This document shows, piece by piece, positions 1-5,488 of a stretch of 6,080 nucleotides of DNA; within the stretch, counting starts at the first letter, position 1; each line of letters opens with the position of its first letter. Source of the stretch: an uncultured Marvinbryantia sp. (GTDB taxonomy: Bacteria > Bacillota > Clostridia > Lachnospirales > Lachnospiraceae). The translations under genes were made by a program, and so were the position numbers. The notes under the pieces were generated by a model, which had not been told where the DNA came from, searched no databases, and was given only the letters and a program-made list of their open reading frames with translations. The stretch spans positions 1-6,080 of the forward strand of contig CANQJX010000113.1 of the NCBI GenBank assembly GCA_947624335.1, read 5' to 3'.

Positions 1-147
1 AAGAATCAAAAACGCATGCAGCCCAAAGCGGTACACGCCGAAAGCCGTAGCCGGAAGCAGGGCAAGTGCGACAGAATACATAATTCTTTTTGTGGAGTCA
101 AGGCCTCTGACATGCGGCGATGACGACACATTCAAAAATCCGTTCAC
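1..147 (-). CDS. rnfD: RnfD, Rnf complex membrane subunit D (N-terminal fragment)
   Basis: Partial gene: only the first 49 codons are inside the window. RnfD is an integral-membrane subunit of the Rnf ferredoxin:NAD+ oxidoreductase; family members carry a covalently bound FMN, but that site would lie beyond the edge. The visible N-terminus has the family's NVSSSPH motif (residues 6-12), followed by an Arg-Ile-Met segment and the start of a hydrophobic helix containing ALLPATAFGVYRFG, a typical first RnfD membrane segment. I chose the GTG at 145-147 because it places the conserved motif at the usual distance from the N-terminus and sits 6 bases after a G-rich ribosome binding site. The gene starts 12 bases after the rnfC stop, so the two are almost certainly cotranscribed and translationally close. 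Identity is seen from sequence and position after rnfC; function is known from the family. Confidence 0.93.
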   Translation of the reverse strand, partial: MNGFLNVSSSPHVRGLDSTKRIMYSVALALLPATAFGVYRFGLHAFLIL

Positions 148-153
148 AAAAAT

Positions 154-160
154 CCCCCCC
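154..160 (-). promoter_or_regulatory. Ribosome binding site of rnfD, a run of seven G overlapping the rnfC stop
   Basis: On the minus strand the rnfC stop codon TAG runs directly into six more G, giving an uninterrupted G7 tract. It lies 6 bases before the rnfD GTG and is the only plausible Shine-Dalgarno sequence there. It decides the GTG start. Confidence 0.6.
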
Positions 161-1485
161 TATCCTTTCTTCTTTCGTTCCGCCATAACGGCCTGGCGCA
201 TCTGGCGGAATGCCTGCGTAAGCGGCCGTCTTGCCGGACACGCGTAAGTGCAGCTTCCGCATTCGCAGCATTCCATGCCGTTCAGGGCTGCAAACGCCGC
301 CGTGTCATATTTCTGCGCCGCTTCCATCATCTTCATCGGCACGATATTGGACGGGCATACCTGCACGCAGCGTCCGCAGCGGATGCACGCCGTCTCCTCA
401 AAGCGCTCCACATCGTCCTGCATAAAGCAGGTGAGCGCGGAAGAAGTCTTAACAATCGGCACGTCCAGCGACGGGATCGACATTCCCATCATCGGCCCGC
501 CGGCTATTACCTTTTTTACGCCTTCCTTCAGTCCGCCGGCAGCCTCCGCAAGCTCCGCAAAGCTGGTGCCGATCTTCACATTGAAATTTGCCGGGTTCTG
601 AATGCCGTTCCCCGTTACCGTGACGATCCGGCGCATCAGCGGCGTATTCATGCAGACTGCCATATATATGGCGATTACGGTATCGACATTGTCGACAATG
701 CAGCCCGCATCCGCCGGAAGCTTTGTAGAATTGATCTTGCGCCCCGTTACCGCGTAAATCAGGTTGCGCTCGGCGCCCTGCGGGTATTTGGTCTTCAGCG
801 GAAGAACCTCGATCCGTTCCTCATTTTTTACCAGCTCCTGCAGATTCTTAATGCCCGTCGGCTTGTTCGCCTCCACCGCGATTACGCCTTTTGCGTTGTC
901 AAACAACTGCAGCATCACCTTAAGGCCGCTGACGATCTGCTCCGGATTTTCTACCATCATCCGGTAATCGCTGGTCAGATACGGTTCGCACTCCGCGCCG
1001 TTTACAATCACATAATCGATCGCATCCGGGTCTTTGGGCATCAGCTTTACATGGGTGGGAAAACCCGCGCCGCCCAGTCCGACAATCCCCGCCGCCTTTA
1101 CCGCGTCAAGAATCTCCTGCTTTGACATCTTCTGATAATCGCGATACTTCCCCAATCCCTCGACCGGCGTATAATTTCCGTCGTTCTCGATCACAATGGC
1201 GTCGATTTTCGCTCCCGAAACCGTGATTCTCGGTTCGATCGCTTTGACGGTGCCGGAAACCGAACTGACGATGTTCGCAGAAACAAAGCCGCCCGCTTCC
1301 GCGATGGTCTGCCCCATCAGAACCGGATCTTTTTTATTGACCACCGGTTTCGCCGGCGCGCCGATATGCTGCGAAAGCGGGAAGACGAGTTCCCCCTTGG
1401 GCAGATAGGTCTGAACCGGCTTATCCTTGCTGAACCGTTTCCCGTCGTCGGGATGGACCCCTCCCTTAAACGTCGCTAATCTCAT
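160..1485 (-). CDS. rnfC: RnfC, Rnf complex subunit C (NADH-side iron-sulfur flavoprotein subunit)
   Basis: 441 residues, the usual full length for clostridial RnfC. It is the peripheral cytoplasmic subunit of the Rnf complex, where electrons from ferredoxin reach NAD+. The N-terminus has the RnfC barrel-sandwich region (GGVHP at 8-12, then SKDKPV). Next comes the domain related to the 51-kDa subunit of complex I, with the flavin/nucleotide-binding glycine loop GLGGAGFPT at 136-144 and NGAECEPYL at 162-170. The SLBB-like region follows at about 285-350. Two [4Fe-4S] motifs are complete: C367, C370, C373, C377 and C406, C409, C412, C416. The tail is lysine-rich. The ATG at 1483-1485 has an AAGGAGA ribosome binding site 8 bases upstream. 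rnfD follows 12 bases after the stop, and a sigma-A-like promoter precedes the gene, so rnfC probably leads the rnf operon, as in other Clostridia. Confidence 0.97.
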   Translation of the reverse strand: MRLATFKGGVHPDDGKRFSKDKPVQTYLPKGELVFPLSQHIGAPAKPVVNKKDPVLMGQTIAEAGGFVSANIVSSVSGTVKAIEPRITVSGAKIDAIVIENDGNYTPVEGLGKYRDYQKMSKQEILDAVKAAGIVGLGGAGFPTHVKLMPKDPDAIDYVIVNGAECEPYLTSDYRMMVENPEQIVSGLKVMLQLFDNAKGVIAVEANKPTGIKNLQELVKNEERIEVLPLKTKYPQGAERNLIYAVTGRKINSTKLPADAGCIVDNVDTVIAIYMAVCMNTPLMRRIVTVTGNGIQNPANFNVKIGTSFAELAEAAGGLKEGVKKVIAGGPMMGMSIPSLDVPIVKTSSALTCFMQDDVERFEETACIRCGRCVQVCPSNIVPMKMMEAAQKYDTAAFAALNGMECCECGSCTYACPARRPLTQAFRQMRQAVMAERKKKG

Positions 1486-1493
1486 ACCTCTCT

Positions 1494-1500
1494 TCTCCTT
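1494..1500 (-). promoter_or_regulatory. Ribosome binding site of rnfC
   Basis: AAGGAGA on the minus strand, 8 bases before the rnfC ATG. It is a strong match to the Gram-positive Shine-Dalgarno consensus and confirms the start. Confidence 0.8.
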
Positions 1501-1524
1501 TTGTTCATTCCAGACTATATATTT

Positions 1525-1553
1525 ATTTTAATATTTCCGACATCATTTTTCAA
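1525..1553 (-). promoter_or_regulatory. Sigma-A-type promoter of the rnf operon
   Basis: On the minus strand, TTGAAA (1548-1553) and TAAAAT (1525-1530) are separated by exactly 17 bases; each hexamer matches the consensus at five of six positions. Transcription would start near 1518, giving a leader of about 33 bases that contains the rnfC ribosome binding site. I saw no terminator between the upstream gene's stop and this promoter, so readthrough from the Gx gene may also feed rnfC. This is inferred from sequence only. Confidence 0.7.
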
Positions 1554-1572
1554 TATCTATCTCTGATGTTCC

Positions 1573-2085
1573 TTATAAAAAACGAGGCAGGCGTTTTATT
1601 GTCAGCGCGCCGATCAGTCCGATCAGCGCTCCGGCCGACGCGCCCGCGATCAGCAGCACCGGAAGGTAAGTAAAAACCGCCGCGCTTTCCAGCACAAACG
1701 CGGCCACGATCAACTGGCCGACGTTGTGCGAAACGCCGCCGGCAACGCTTATCCCAACCGGGGTAAGCCAGTCTTTCTTTTTACAGAGCCACATTACAAA
1801 AAAGCTGAGAATCCCTCCGGCAAAGCTGTACAGCAGCGCGAACAGGTTGCCGAACGTCAGCCCGGTCAGCAGAATGCGCGCCATCGAAATGCAGAACGCC
1901 GCCCGCGGCGTCATGCGGTACAGCGCGATAAAGACCACAAGATTTGCCAGTCCCGGCTTTACTCCGGGAACGCCCAGAGAAATGGGGATCAGTGTTTCGA
2001 TATAGCTAAGAACCATTGCAAGCGCAACCAGCACGCCGTAGGCCGCCACAGGCGCCGGGTTCTTTTTGAACGTATTTTTCCGCAT
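1573..2085 (-). CDS. Gx transporter family membrane protein (Hpre_diP_synt_I family, ECF-S-like)
   Basis: 170 residues and very hydrophobic, with about five predicted membrane segments (near 12-35, 44-58, 64-100, 110-133 and 137-163). It shows the hallmark GVPGVKPGLANLVV stretch (38-51) and the later GGVSHNVGQ (116-124), both typical of the family databases call 'Gx transporter' or 'heptaprenyl diphosphate synthase component I'. The second name is misleading: this is an integral-membrane protein resembling substrate-binding subunits of ECF vitamin transporters, not a soluble prenyl synthase subunit. The substrate is unknown. An AAAGGG ribosome binding site lies 8 bases before the ATG. The gene has its own promoter and ends 87 bases before rnfC on the same strand. 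Members of this family are, to my knowledge, often found beside clostridial rnf genes, suggesting a role in flavin supply or Rnf assembly; that role is inference. Confidence 0.88.
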   Translation of the reverse strand: MRKNTFKKNPAPVAAYGVLVALAMVLSYIETLIPISLGVPGVKPGLANLVVFIALYRMTPRAAFCISMARILLTGLTFGNLFALLYSFAGGILSFFVMWLCKKKDWLTPVGISVAGGVSHNVGQLIVAAFVLESAAVFTYLPVLLIAGASAGALIGLIGALTIKRLPRFL

Positions 2086-2093
2086 GTGCAGGA

Positions 2094-2099
2094 CCCTTT
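2094..2099 (-). promoter_or_regulatory. Ribosome binding site of the Gx transporter gene
   Basis: AAAGGG on the minus strand, 8 bases before the ATG at 2083-2085. It is a moderate match to the Shine-Dalgarno consensus, and no better start lies nearby. Confidence 0.55.
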
Positions 2100-2123
2100 C
2101 CCAAAACCGGTATCGCTGCTTCT

Positions 2124-2152
2124 ATGCTAGCACAAAACCAAGAGCGGGTAAA
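2124..2152 (-). promoter_or_regulatory. Extended -10 promoter of the Gx transporter gene
   Basis: On the minus strand, TAGCAT (2124-2129) is preceded by TGC, which makes an extended -10 element. A weaker -35 candidate, TTTACC (2147-2152), lies 17 bases upstream. The start point would be near 2117, leaving a leader of about 32 bases. It lies just past the terminator of the XRE gene, consistent with a new transcription unit beginning here. Confidence 0.5.
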
Positions 2153-2163
2153 GAAAAACCATT

Positions 2164-2196
2164 AAAAAACCGGAATAACCATCGGCTATTCCGGTT
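2164..2196 (-). terminator. Rho-independent terminator of the XRE regulator gene
   Basis: On the minus strand, AACCGGAATA (2187-2196) pairs perfectly with TATTCCGGTT (2168-2177). Three more inner pairs (GCC with GGT, one G-U) leave a 3-base loop. The stem runs into a stretch of six T (2164-2169), so it acts leftwards. No T-run follows on the plus strand. The 5' arm includes the last two codons and TAG stop of the XRE gene. Confidence 0.85.
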
Positions 2197-2428
2197 CCTG
2201 TTCGATTCCCCGAAGCTCTTCCGTATCAAAAAAATCTATCAGCGTAATCCCAAACCCGTTGCATATTTTCATAATCGTAAAAATACCCGGATTTTTGGTG
2301 CTGCAGTCCAGTATGTGCATCAGAGTTGTAATCGGCACGGCAGAACGATACGACAGACTATAGTAAGATATGTCTGCCTCCCAACACAAATCCTTAATTC
2401 GTTTTGCGATCAACTGCTGCTCTTTCAT
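2186..2428 (-). CDS. Small XRE-family (Cro/CI-type) helix-turn-helix regulator
   Basis: About 80 residues, almost entirely a single helix-turn-helix domain. The pattern matches the small one-domain XRE proteins common in Clostridia: a first helix (AKRIKDLCWEADIS, 8-21), a turn and recognition helix (YRSAVPITTLMHIL, about 27-40), then NPGIFTIMKICNGFGITLIDFF (47-68) and an acidic tail. It probably binds DNA as a dimer; its target is not visible. The frame is open to an ATG at 2459-2461, which would add 11 residues, but I prefer the ATG at 2426-2428. That one has GAGGG 8 bases upstream, and the preferred protein begins where such proteins usually do. The gene is 184 bases from the LCP gene on the same strand and ends in its own terminator. 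A TAAAAT box lies at 2460-2465 without a good -35, so its promoter is uncertain. Autoregulation is possible but not shown. Confidence 0.85.
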   Translation of the reverse strand: MKEQQLIAKRIKDLCWEADISYYSLSYRSAVPITTLMHILDCSTKNPGIFTIMKICNGFGITLIDFFDTEELRGIEQEPE

Positions 2429-2612
2429 CCTTCGTTCCCTCAGTGTTGTGCTATGGTACATTTTATCGCTTTTTGTCAGAGAACGACTCCCATATAAGGT
2501 AATAATTTGTCTTTTTTACAGCAAACCTCAAACTGCGGCTGCTTTTTCACCCCTCTATCAGTTTATACGAAAGAGCGCATTGTTTTGTTACGCAAATAAT
2601 GAAATTTTTTTA
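2429..2612 (-). other. Intergenic leader between the LCP and XRE genes
   Basis: This AT-rich stretch lies between two co-directional genes. Apart from the XRE ribosome binding site it holds no convincing gene or strong terminator. An AT-only inverted repeat follows the LCP stop (about 2594-2615) but is too weak to call. How LCP transcription ends, and whether it reads into the XRE gene, cannot be decided from sequence. Confidence 0.5.
2437..2441 (-). promoter_or_regulatory. Ribosome binding site selecting the internal ATG of the XRE gene
   Basis: GAGGG on the minus strand, 8 bases before the ATG at 2426-2428. The alternative ATG 33 bases upstream has only an A-rich sequence before it and no Shine-Dalgarno match, so this site decides the start. 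Confidence 0.65.
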
Positions 2613-3647
2613 TTATCCGTAAATACCGGTCGCAGCGGAAATATTCGCCCCAATCTCCTGCACGGCGGAAGAAGGGATATAGCCCTGCGTTCCATACAAA
2701 AAAGCGTGCAGCTGCGAGACGTTTGCCGGAAGATTGATCGGAATTACACAGTTTCCGTCCTGCAGATCGGCCGTCGTTTTATCAAACGGAAAGCCCTGCG
2801 TTTCCCCGAAGGAAAAGCCGCCGGCGCCCGCTGCGATCTTAAGCAGTTCCGTCATGGAAAGGCTCGTGGAAATCTTGGGGAGCAGCGTGTCGATCGCCGT
2901 GTTCAGCGTAAAAATATCCGCGTCGCGAACCTTGCCGAACAACTGCTCCAGCACCGTGCGCTGGCGCTGCGTGCGCTCGTAATCCATACCGATATAGCGG
3001 ATACGGCTGTACGCGAGCGCCTGCATTCCATTTAAATGCTGCAGGCCCGGCCCGGATACGTCCTCGCACTCTCTGCCAAGGACCTGTCTGCCCTCCACCA
3101 GATAATCGTTCAGATACTGCACTTCGCCTTCTGTCAAATTAATATCCACGCCGCCAAACATGTCGACCAGTTCCACCAGCGCTTCAAAATTTACCGTCAC
3201 ATAATCGGTAATATTCAGATCCAGGTTCTTATTCAGCATGCTTACCGCCTGCTGGGCGCCTCCGGCGGCATACGCCGCATTACATTTATGATAGCTTCCG
3301 TCCGTAAGGTCCAGATAAGTGTCGCGGTATACCGAAACCAGCTTTACCTCATGCGTTTTCTGATTGATGCTGCAAATCATAATCGTATCGCTGTTGGTGC
3401 CGGATTCCAAGGCGCCTTCTCTAGAATCCACGCCGAACAAAGCAATATCCTTATATTCTCCCATCCGGTCCAGCTCGTCCGCCGGTATACTGTCGTTTTT
3501 TACCAGATTGGATATTTTTAAGCTTCCTCTTTGGATCTGCGTAAACTTTGCTCCGATAAACAGTGCCAGCGCAAGCGCCGCCAGTACCATTACCTCCAAA
3601 ATAAAACGAATCCAGCGGATTCTTTTTTTCTTTCTTCTTCCAGACAT
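2613..3647 (-). CDS. LytR-CpsA-Psr (LCP) family cell-wall polymer transferase
   Basis: 344 residues from the chosen ATG. LCP enzymes sit in the membrane with the catalytic domain outside. They move anionic glycopolymers such as teichoic acids or capsule from a lipid carrier onto peptidoglycan, typical of Gram-positive cells. The protein has a short basic cytoplasmic tail (GRRKKKRIR), one membrane helix at about 12-35, then the LCP domain. Conserved polyphosphate and metal-binding elements are visible: GVDSREG (72-78), SDTIM (86-90), SVYRDTY (105-111), a Lys-Cys-Asn-Ala segment near 121, NGMQALAYSRIRY (206-218) and DYERTQRQR (222-230). About 100 residues follow the core, ending the protein without a recognised extra domain. 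A GTG three codons upstream (3654-3656) is in frame but overlaps the AAGGGG ribosome binding site, which is correctly spaced (8 bases) for the ATG. Which polymer is transferred cannot be told. Confidence 0.95.
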   Translation of the reverse strand: MSGRRKKKRIRWIRFILEVMVLAALALALFIGAKFTQIQRGSLKISNLVKNDSIPADELDRMGEYKDIALFGVDSREGALESGTNSDTIMICSINQKTHEVKLVSVYRDTYLDLTDGSYHKCNAAYAAGGAQQAVSMLNKNLDLNITDYVTVNFEALVELVDMFGGVDINLTEGEVQYLNDYLVEGRQVLGRECEDVSGPGLQHLNGMQALAYSRIRYIGMDYERTQRQRTVLEQLFGKVRDADIFTLNTAIDTLLPKISTSLSMTELLKIAAGAGGFSFGETQGFPFDKTTADLQDGNCVIPINLPANVSQLHAFLYGTQGYIPSSAVQEIGANISAATGIYG

Positions 3648-3655
3648 ATCGATCA

Positions 3656-3661
3656 CCCCTT
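3656..3661 (-). promoter_or_regulatory. Ribosome binding site of the LCP gene
   Basis: AAGGGG on the minus strand, 8 bases before the ATG at 3645-3647. Its last G is also the first base of an in-frame GTG, so that GTG is unlikely to be the start. Confidence 0.7.
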
Positions 3662-3669
3662 ATTTGTTT

Positions 3670-3698
3670 AGTCTATCACATTTCCCGTAAAACCACAA
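3670..3698 (-). promoter_or_regulatory. Candidate promoter of the LCP gene
   Basis: On the minus strand, TAGACT (3670-3675) with a preceding TGA forms an extended -10. TTGTGG (3693-3698) lies 17 bases upstream as a weak -35. The leader would be about 16 bases, just enough for the ribosome binding site. It lies back to back with the ykpA promoter. Confidence 0.45.
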
Positions 3699-3705
3699 CA
3701 AACAC

Positions 3706-3733
3706 TTGCTTTTTTCGCAGTTTCAGTTATACT
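3706..3733 (+). promoter_or_regulatory. Candidate promoter of ykpA
   Basis: TATACT (3728-3733) matches five of six consensus -10 bases. TTGCTT (3706-3711) is a partial -35 at 16-base spacing. Transcription would start near 3740, leaving a purine-rich leader of about 27 bases. The -35 boxes of this and the divergent LCP promoter are only 7 bases apart. Confidence 0.5.
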
Positions 3734-3755
3734 TAGGAAAGAAAAAATAAAAAGT

Positions 3756-3760
3756 GAGGA
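3756..3760 (+). promoter_or_regulatory. Ribosome binding site of ykpA
   Basis: GAGGA on the plus strand, 6 bases before the ATG at 3767. It supports that start. Confidence 0.75.
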
Positions 3761-3766
3761 ACAATT

Positions 3767-5404
3767 ATGATCAGTGCAAACAATGTAACGCTTCGCATCG
3801 GCAAGAAAGCATTATTTGAAGACGTAAACATAAAATTTACAGAAGGCAACTGCTACGGCCTGATCGGCGCAAACGGCGCCGGAAAATCTACCTTCTTAAA
3901 AATATTAGCGGGCGAACTGGAGACCACAAAGGGAGAGATTGCCGTTACGCCCGGACAGCGTTTGTCCGTGCTGGAGCAGGATCATTTTAAATATGACGAA
4001 TATCCCGTTTTAGATACCGTGATCATGGGAAACCAGCGGCTTTACGACATTATGAAAGAAAAAGAGGCGATCTATGCCAAGGAGGACTTTTCCGAAGCGG
4101 ACGGCATCCGCGCCAGCGAACTGGAAGGCGAATTTGCGGAATTAAACGGCTGGGAAGCGGAATCGGACGCCGCGCAGCTTTTGAACGGGCTTGGCATCGA
4201 GCCGGATCTGCAGGAAAAGCAGATGAAAGATTTAAACGGCAGTGAAAAGGTAAAGGTACTGCTTGCGCGCGCCCTTTTCGGCAGCCCCGATATCCTGTTG
4301 CTGGACGAGCCGACAAACCATCTGGATCTGGCGGCGATCGAATGGCTGGAAGAATTTCTGATTGAATTTCCGAACACGGTAATCGTCGTCTCCCACGACC
4401 GCTATTTTCTAAATAAAGTCTGCACTTATACCGCGGACATCGACTACGGAAAAATTCAGCTCTATGCCGGAAACTACGATTTCTGGTACGAATCCAGCCA
4501 GTTGATGATAAAGCAGATGAAGGAAGCGAATAAGAAAAAGGAAGAAAAAATCAAAGAACTGCAGGAGTTTATCTCCCGTTTCAGCGCCAATGCTTCCAAA
4601 TCCAAGCAGGCTACTTCCCGGAAACGCGCGCTGGAAAAGATCGAACTGGATACGATCAAGCCTTCCAGCCGCAAATATCCGTATATTGATTTCCGTCCCA
4701 ACCGCGAGATCGGGAACGAGGTTCTGTTTGTGGAAAACCTTTCCAAGACAATTGACGGCGTAACAATACTGGATCATCTGACGTTCACCCTGGGACATGA
4801 CGACAAGGTTGCGTTTGTGGGCGGCAACGAACTGGCGAAGACCGTGCTTTTCCAGATCCTGACAGGCGAAATGGAACCGGATTCGGGCAGCTTTAAATGG
4901 GGCGTTACCACCTCGCGCGCTTATTTCCCCAAGGATAACTCAAAAGAATTTGACAACGACCTGATCATTGTCGACTGGCTGACGCAGTATTCAGAAATCA
5001 AAGACGTTACTTATGTGCGCGGATTTCTCGGACGGATGCTGTTTGCCGGCGACGACGGCGTAAAAAAAGTAAAGGTTCTTTCCGGCGGCGAGAAAGTGCG
5101 CTGCATGCTTTCTAAAATGATGATCTCCGGAGCCAACGTCCTGATCTTCGACGAGCCGACCAACCACCTGGATATGGAAGCGATCACCGCGCTCAACAAC
5201 GGTATGATCAAATTCCCCGGCGTAATCTTATTTACGTCCCGCGACCATCAGATCGTGCAGACAACGGCAAACCGCATTATGGAAATTTTGCCCAACGGCA
5301 CGCTGATCGATAAAATCACCACTTACGACGAATATCTGGAGAGCGACGAAATGGCAAGAAAGCGTCAGGTCTACACCGTGGAAAACACCCCGGAAGACAA
5401 CTGA
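3767..5404 (+). CDS. ykpA: ABC-F family ATPase, YkpA/YbiT type
   Basis: 545 residues, close to the usual length of Bacillus YkpA. ABC-F proteins are soluble twin-ATPase factors that act on ribosomes rather than as transporters; they have no membrane segments. The first ATPase domain has Walker A GANGAGKST (34-42), signature LNGSEKVKV (156-164), Walker B LLLDEPTN (177-184) and the switch histidine in VVSHD (207-211). The charged linker, which in this family reaches toward the P-site tRNA, spans about 242-305 and includes the highly conserved SRFSANASKSKQATSRK stretch. The second domain has a degenerate Walker A (GGNELAKT, 352-359), a standard signature LSGGEKVR (438-445), Walker B LIFDEPTN (459-466) and SRDHQ (491-495) where SHD is usual. 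The gene has its own promoter and terminator and appears monocistronic. The family assignment is secure; a housekeeping translation role rather than antibiotic resistance is inferred from similarity to YkpA. Confidence 0.95.
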   Translation: MISANNVTLRIGKKALFEDVNIKFTEGNCYGLIGANGAGKSTFLKILAGELETTKGEIAVTPGQRLSVLEQDHFKYDEYPVLDTVIMGNQRLYDIMKEKEAIYAKEDFSEADGIRASELEGEFAELNGWEAESDAAQLLNGLGIEPDLQEKQMKDLNGSEKVKVLLARALFGSPDILLLDEPTNHLDLAAIEWLEEFLIEFPNTVIVVSHDRYFLNKVCTYTADIDYGKIQLYAGNYDFWYESSQLMIKQMKEANKKKEEKIKELQEFISRFSANASKSKQATSRKRALEKIELDTIKPSSRKYPYIDFRPNREIGNEVLFVENLSKTIDGVTILDHLTFTLGHDDKVAFVGGNELAKTVLFQILTGEMEPDSGSFKWGVTTSRAYFPKDNSKEFDNDLIIVDWLTQYSEIKDVTYVRGFLGRMLFAGDDGVKKVKVLSGGEKVRCMLSKMMISGANVLIFDEPTNHLDMEAITALNNGMIKFPGVILFTSRDHQIVQTTANRIMEILPNGTLIDKITTYDEYLESDEMARKRQVYTVENTPEDN

Positions 5405-5407
5405 TGC

Positions 5408-5431
5408 AAAAACGGCCGCCTGTTCCGGCCG
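5408..5431 (-). terminator. Second terminator of carB
   Basis: On the minus strand, CGGCCG (5426-5431), a 7-base loop and CGGCCG (5413-5418) form a short all-GC stem, followed at once by TTTTT (5408-5412). It faces leftwards and backs up the longer hairpin. It lies just beyond the ykpA stop, so it also protects ykpA from antisense transcription. Confidence 0.7.
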
Positions 5432-5445
5432 GATCGTCCGCCTGT

Positions 5446-5488
5446 AATATAACCGCCGTCTGCAAAACAGACGGCGGTTATATTGTTT
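5446..5488. terminator. Bidirectional terminator between convergent ykpA and carB
   Basis: A perfect 17-bp inverted repeat (arms 5446-5462 and 5468-5484) encloses the loop CAAAA. The GC-rich core (ACCGCCGTCTG and its complement) is flanked by AT pairs, so both strands end in a T-rich stretch: TTATATTGTTT on the plus strand and TTATATTAC on the minus strand. It starts three bases after the carB stop and 41 bases after the ykpA stop. Action is likely stronger on the plus strand, where the T-richness is longer. Confidence 0.85.

Noticed and set aside
1501..1572. Possible redox-regulator (Rex-like) operator in the rnf promoter region.
   Set aside because: No TTGTTAA...TTAACAA-like palindrome is present; the AATATT repeats there are what AT-rich promoter DNA gives by chance.
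2460..2465. TAAAAT on the minus strand as the -10 box of the XRE gene.
   Set aside because: No acceptable -35 hexamer lies 16-18 bases upstream and there is no TGn extension, so it was mentioned with the gene but not listed as a promoter.
2490..2499. CCATATAAGG, a perfect match to the eukaryotic CArG box.
   Set aside because: The motif has no known meaning in bacteria; such a short AT-rich match is expected by chance.
2522..2548. CAGC...GCTG followed by CTTTTT on the plus strand, resembling a terminator.
   Set aside because: Only four base pairs close a 15-base loop, and no plus-strand gene precedes it.
2476..2550. A 24-codon minus-strand frame starting with GTG after a GAGGGG stretch, between the LCP and XRE genes.
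   Set aside because: The GAGGGG overlaps the GTG, so it cannot act as its ribosome binding site, and no other start is correctly spaced. The peptide has no recognisable features.
2594..2615. AT-only inverted repeat right after the LCP stop codon, as a possible terminator.
   Set aside because: The stem is about five A-T pairs with a long loop and no GC core, too weak to terminate transcription.
3036..3521. Long plus-strand open frames opposite the LCP gene (also 2370-3035).
   Set aside because: They lie antisense to a clearly conserved LCP coding sequence, have no ribosome binding site, and their composition is that of a reverse-strand shadow.
4409..4798. Minus-strand open frames opposite ykpA.
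   Set aside because: The plus-strand frame carries every ABC-F motif; the antisense products resemble no family.
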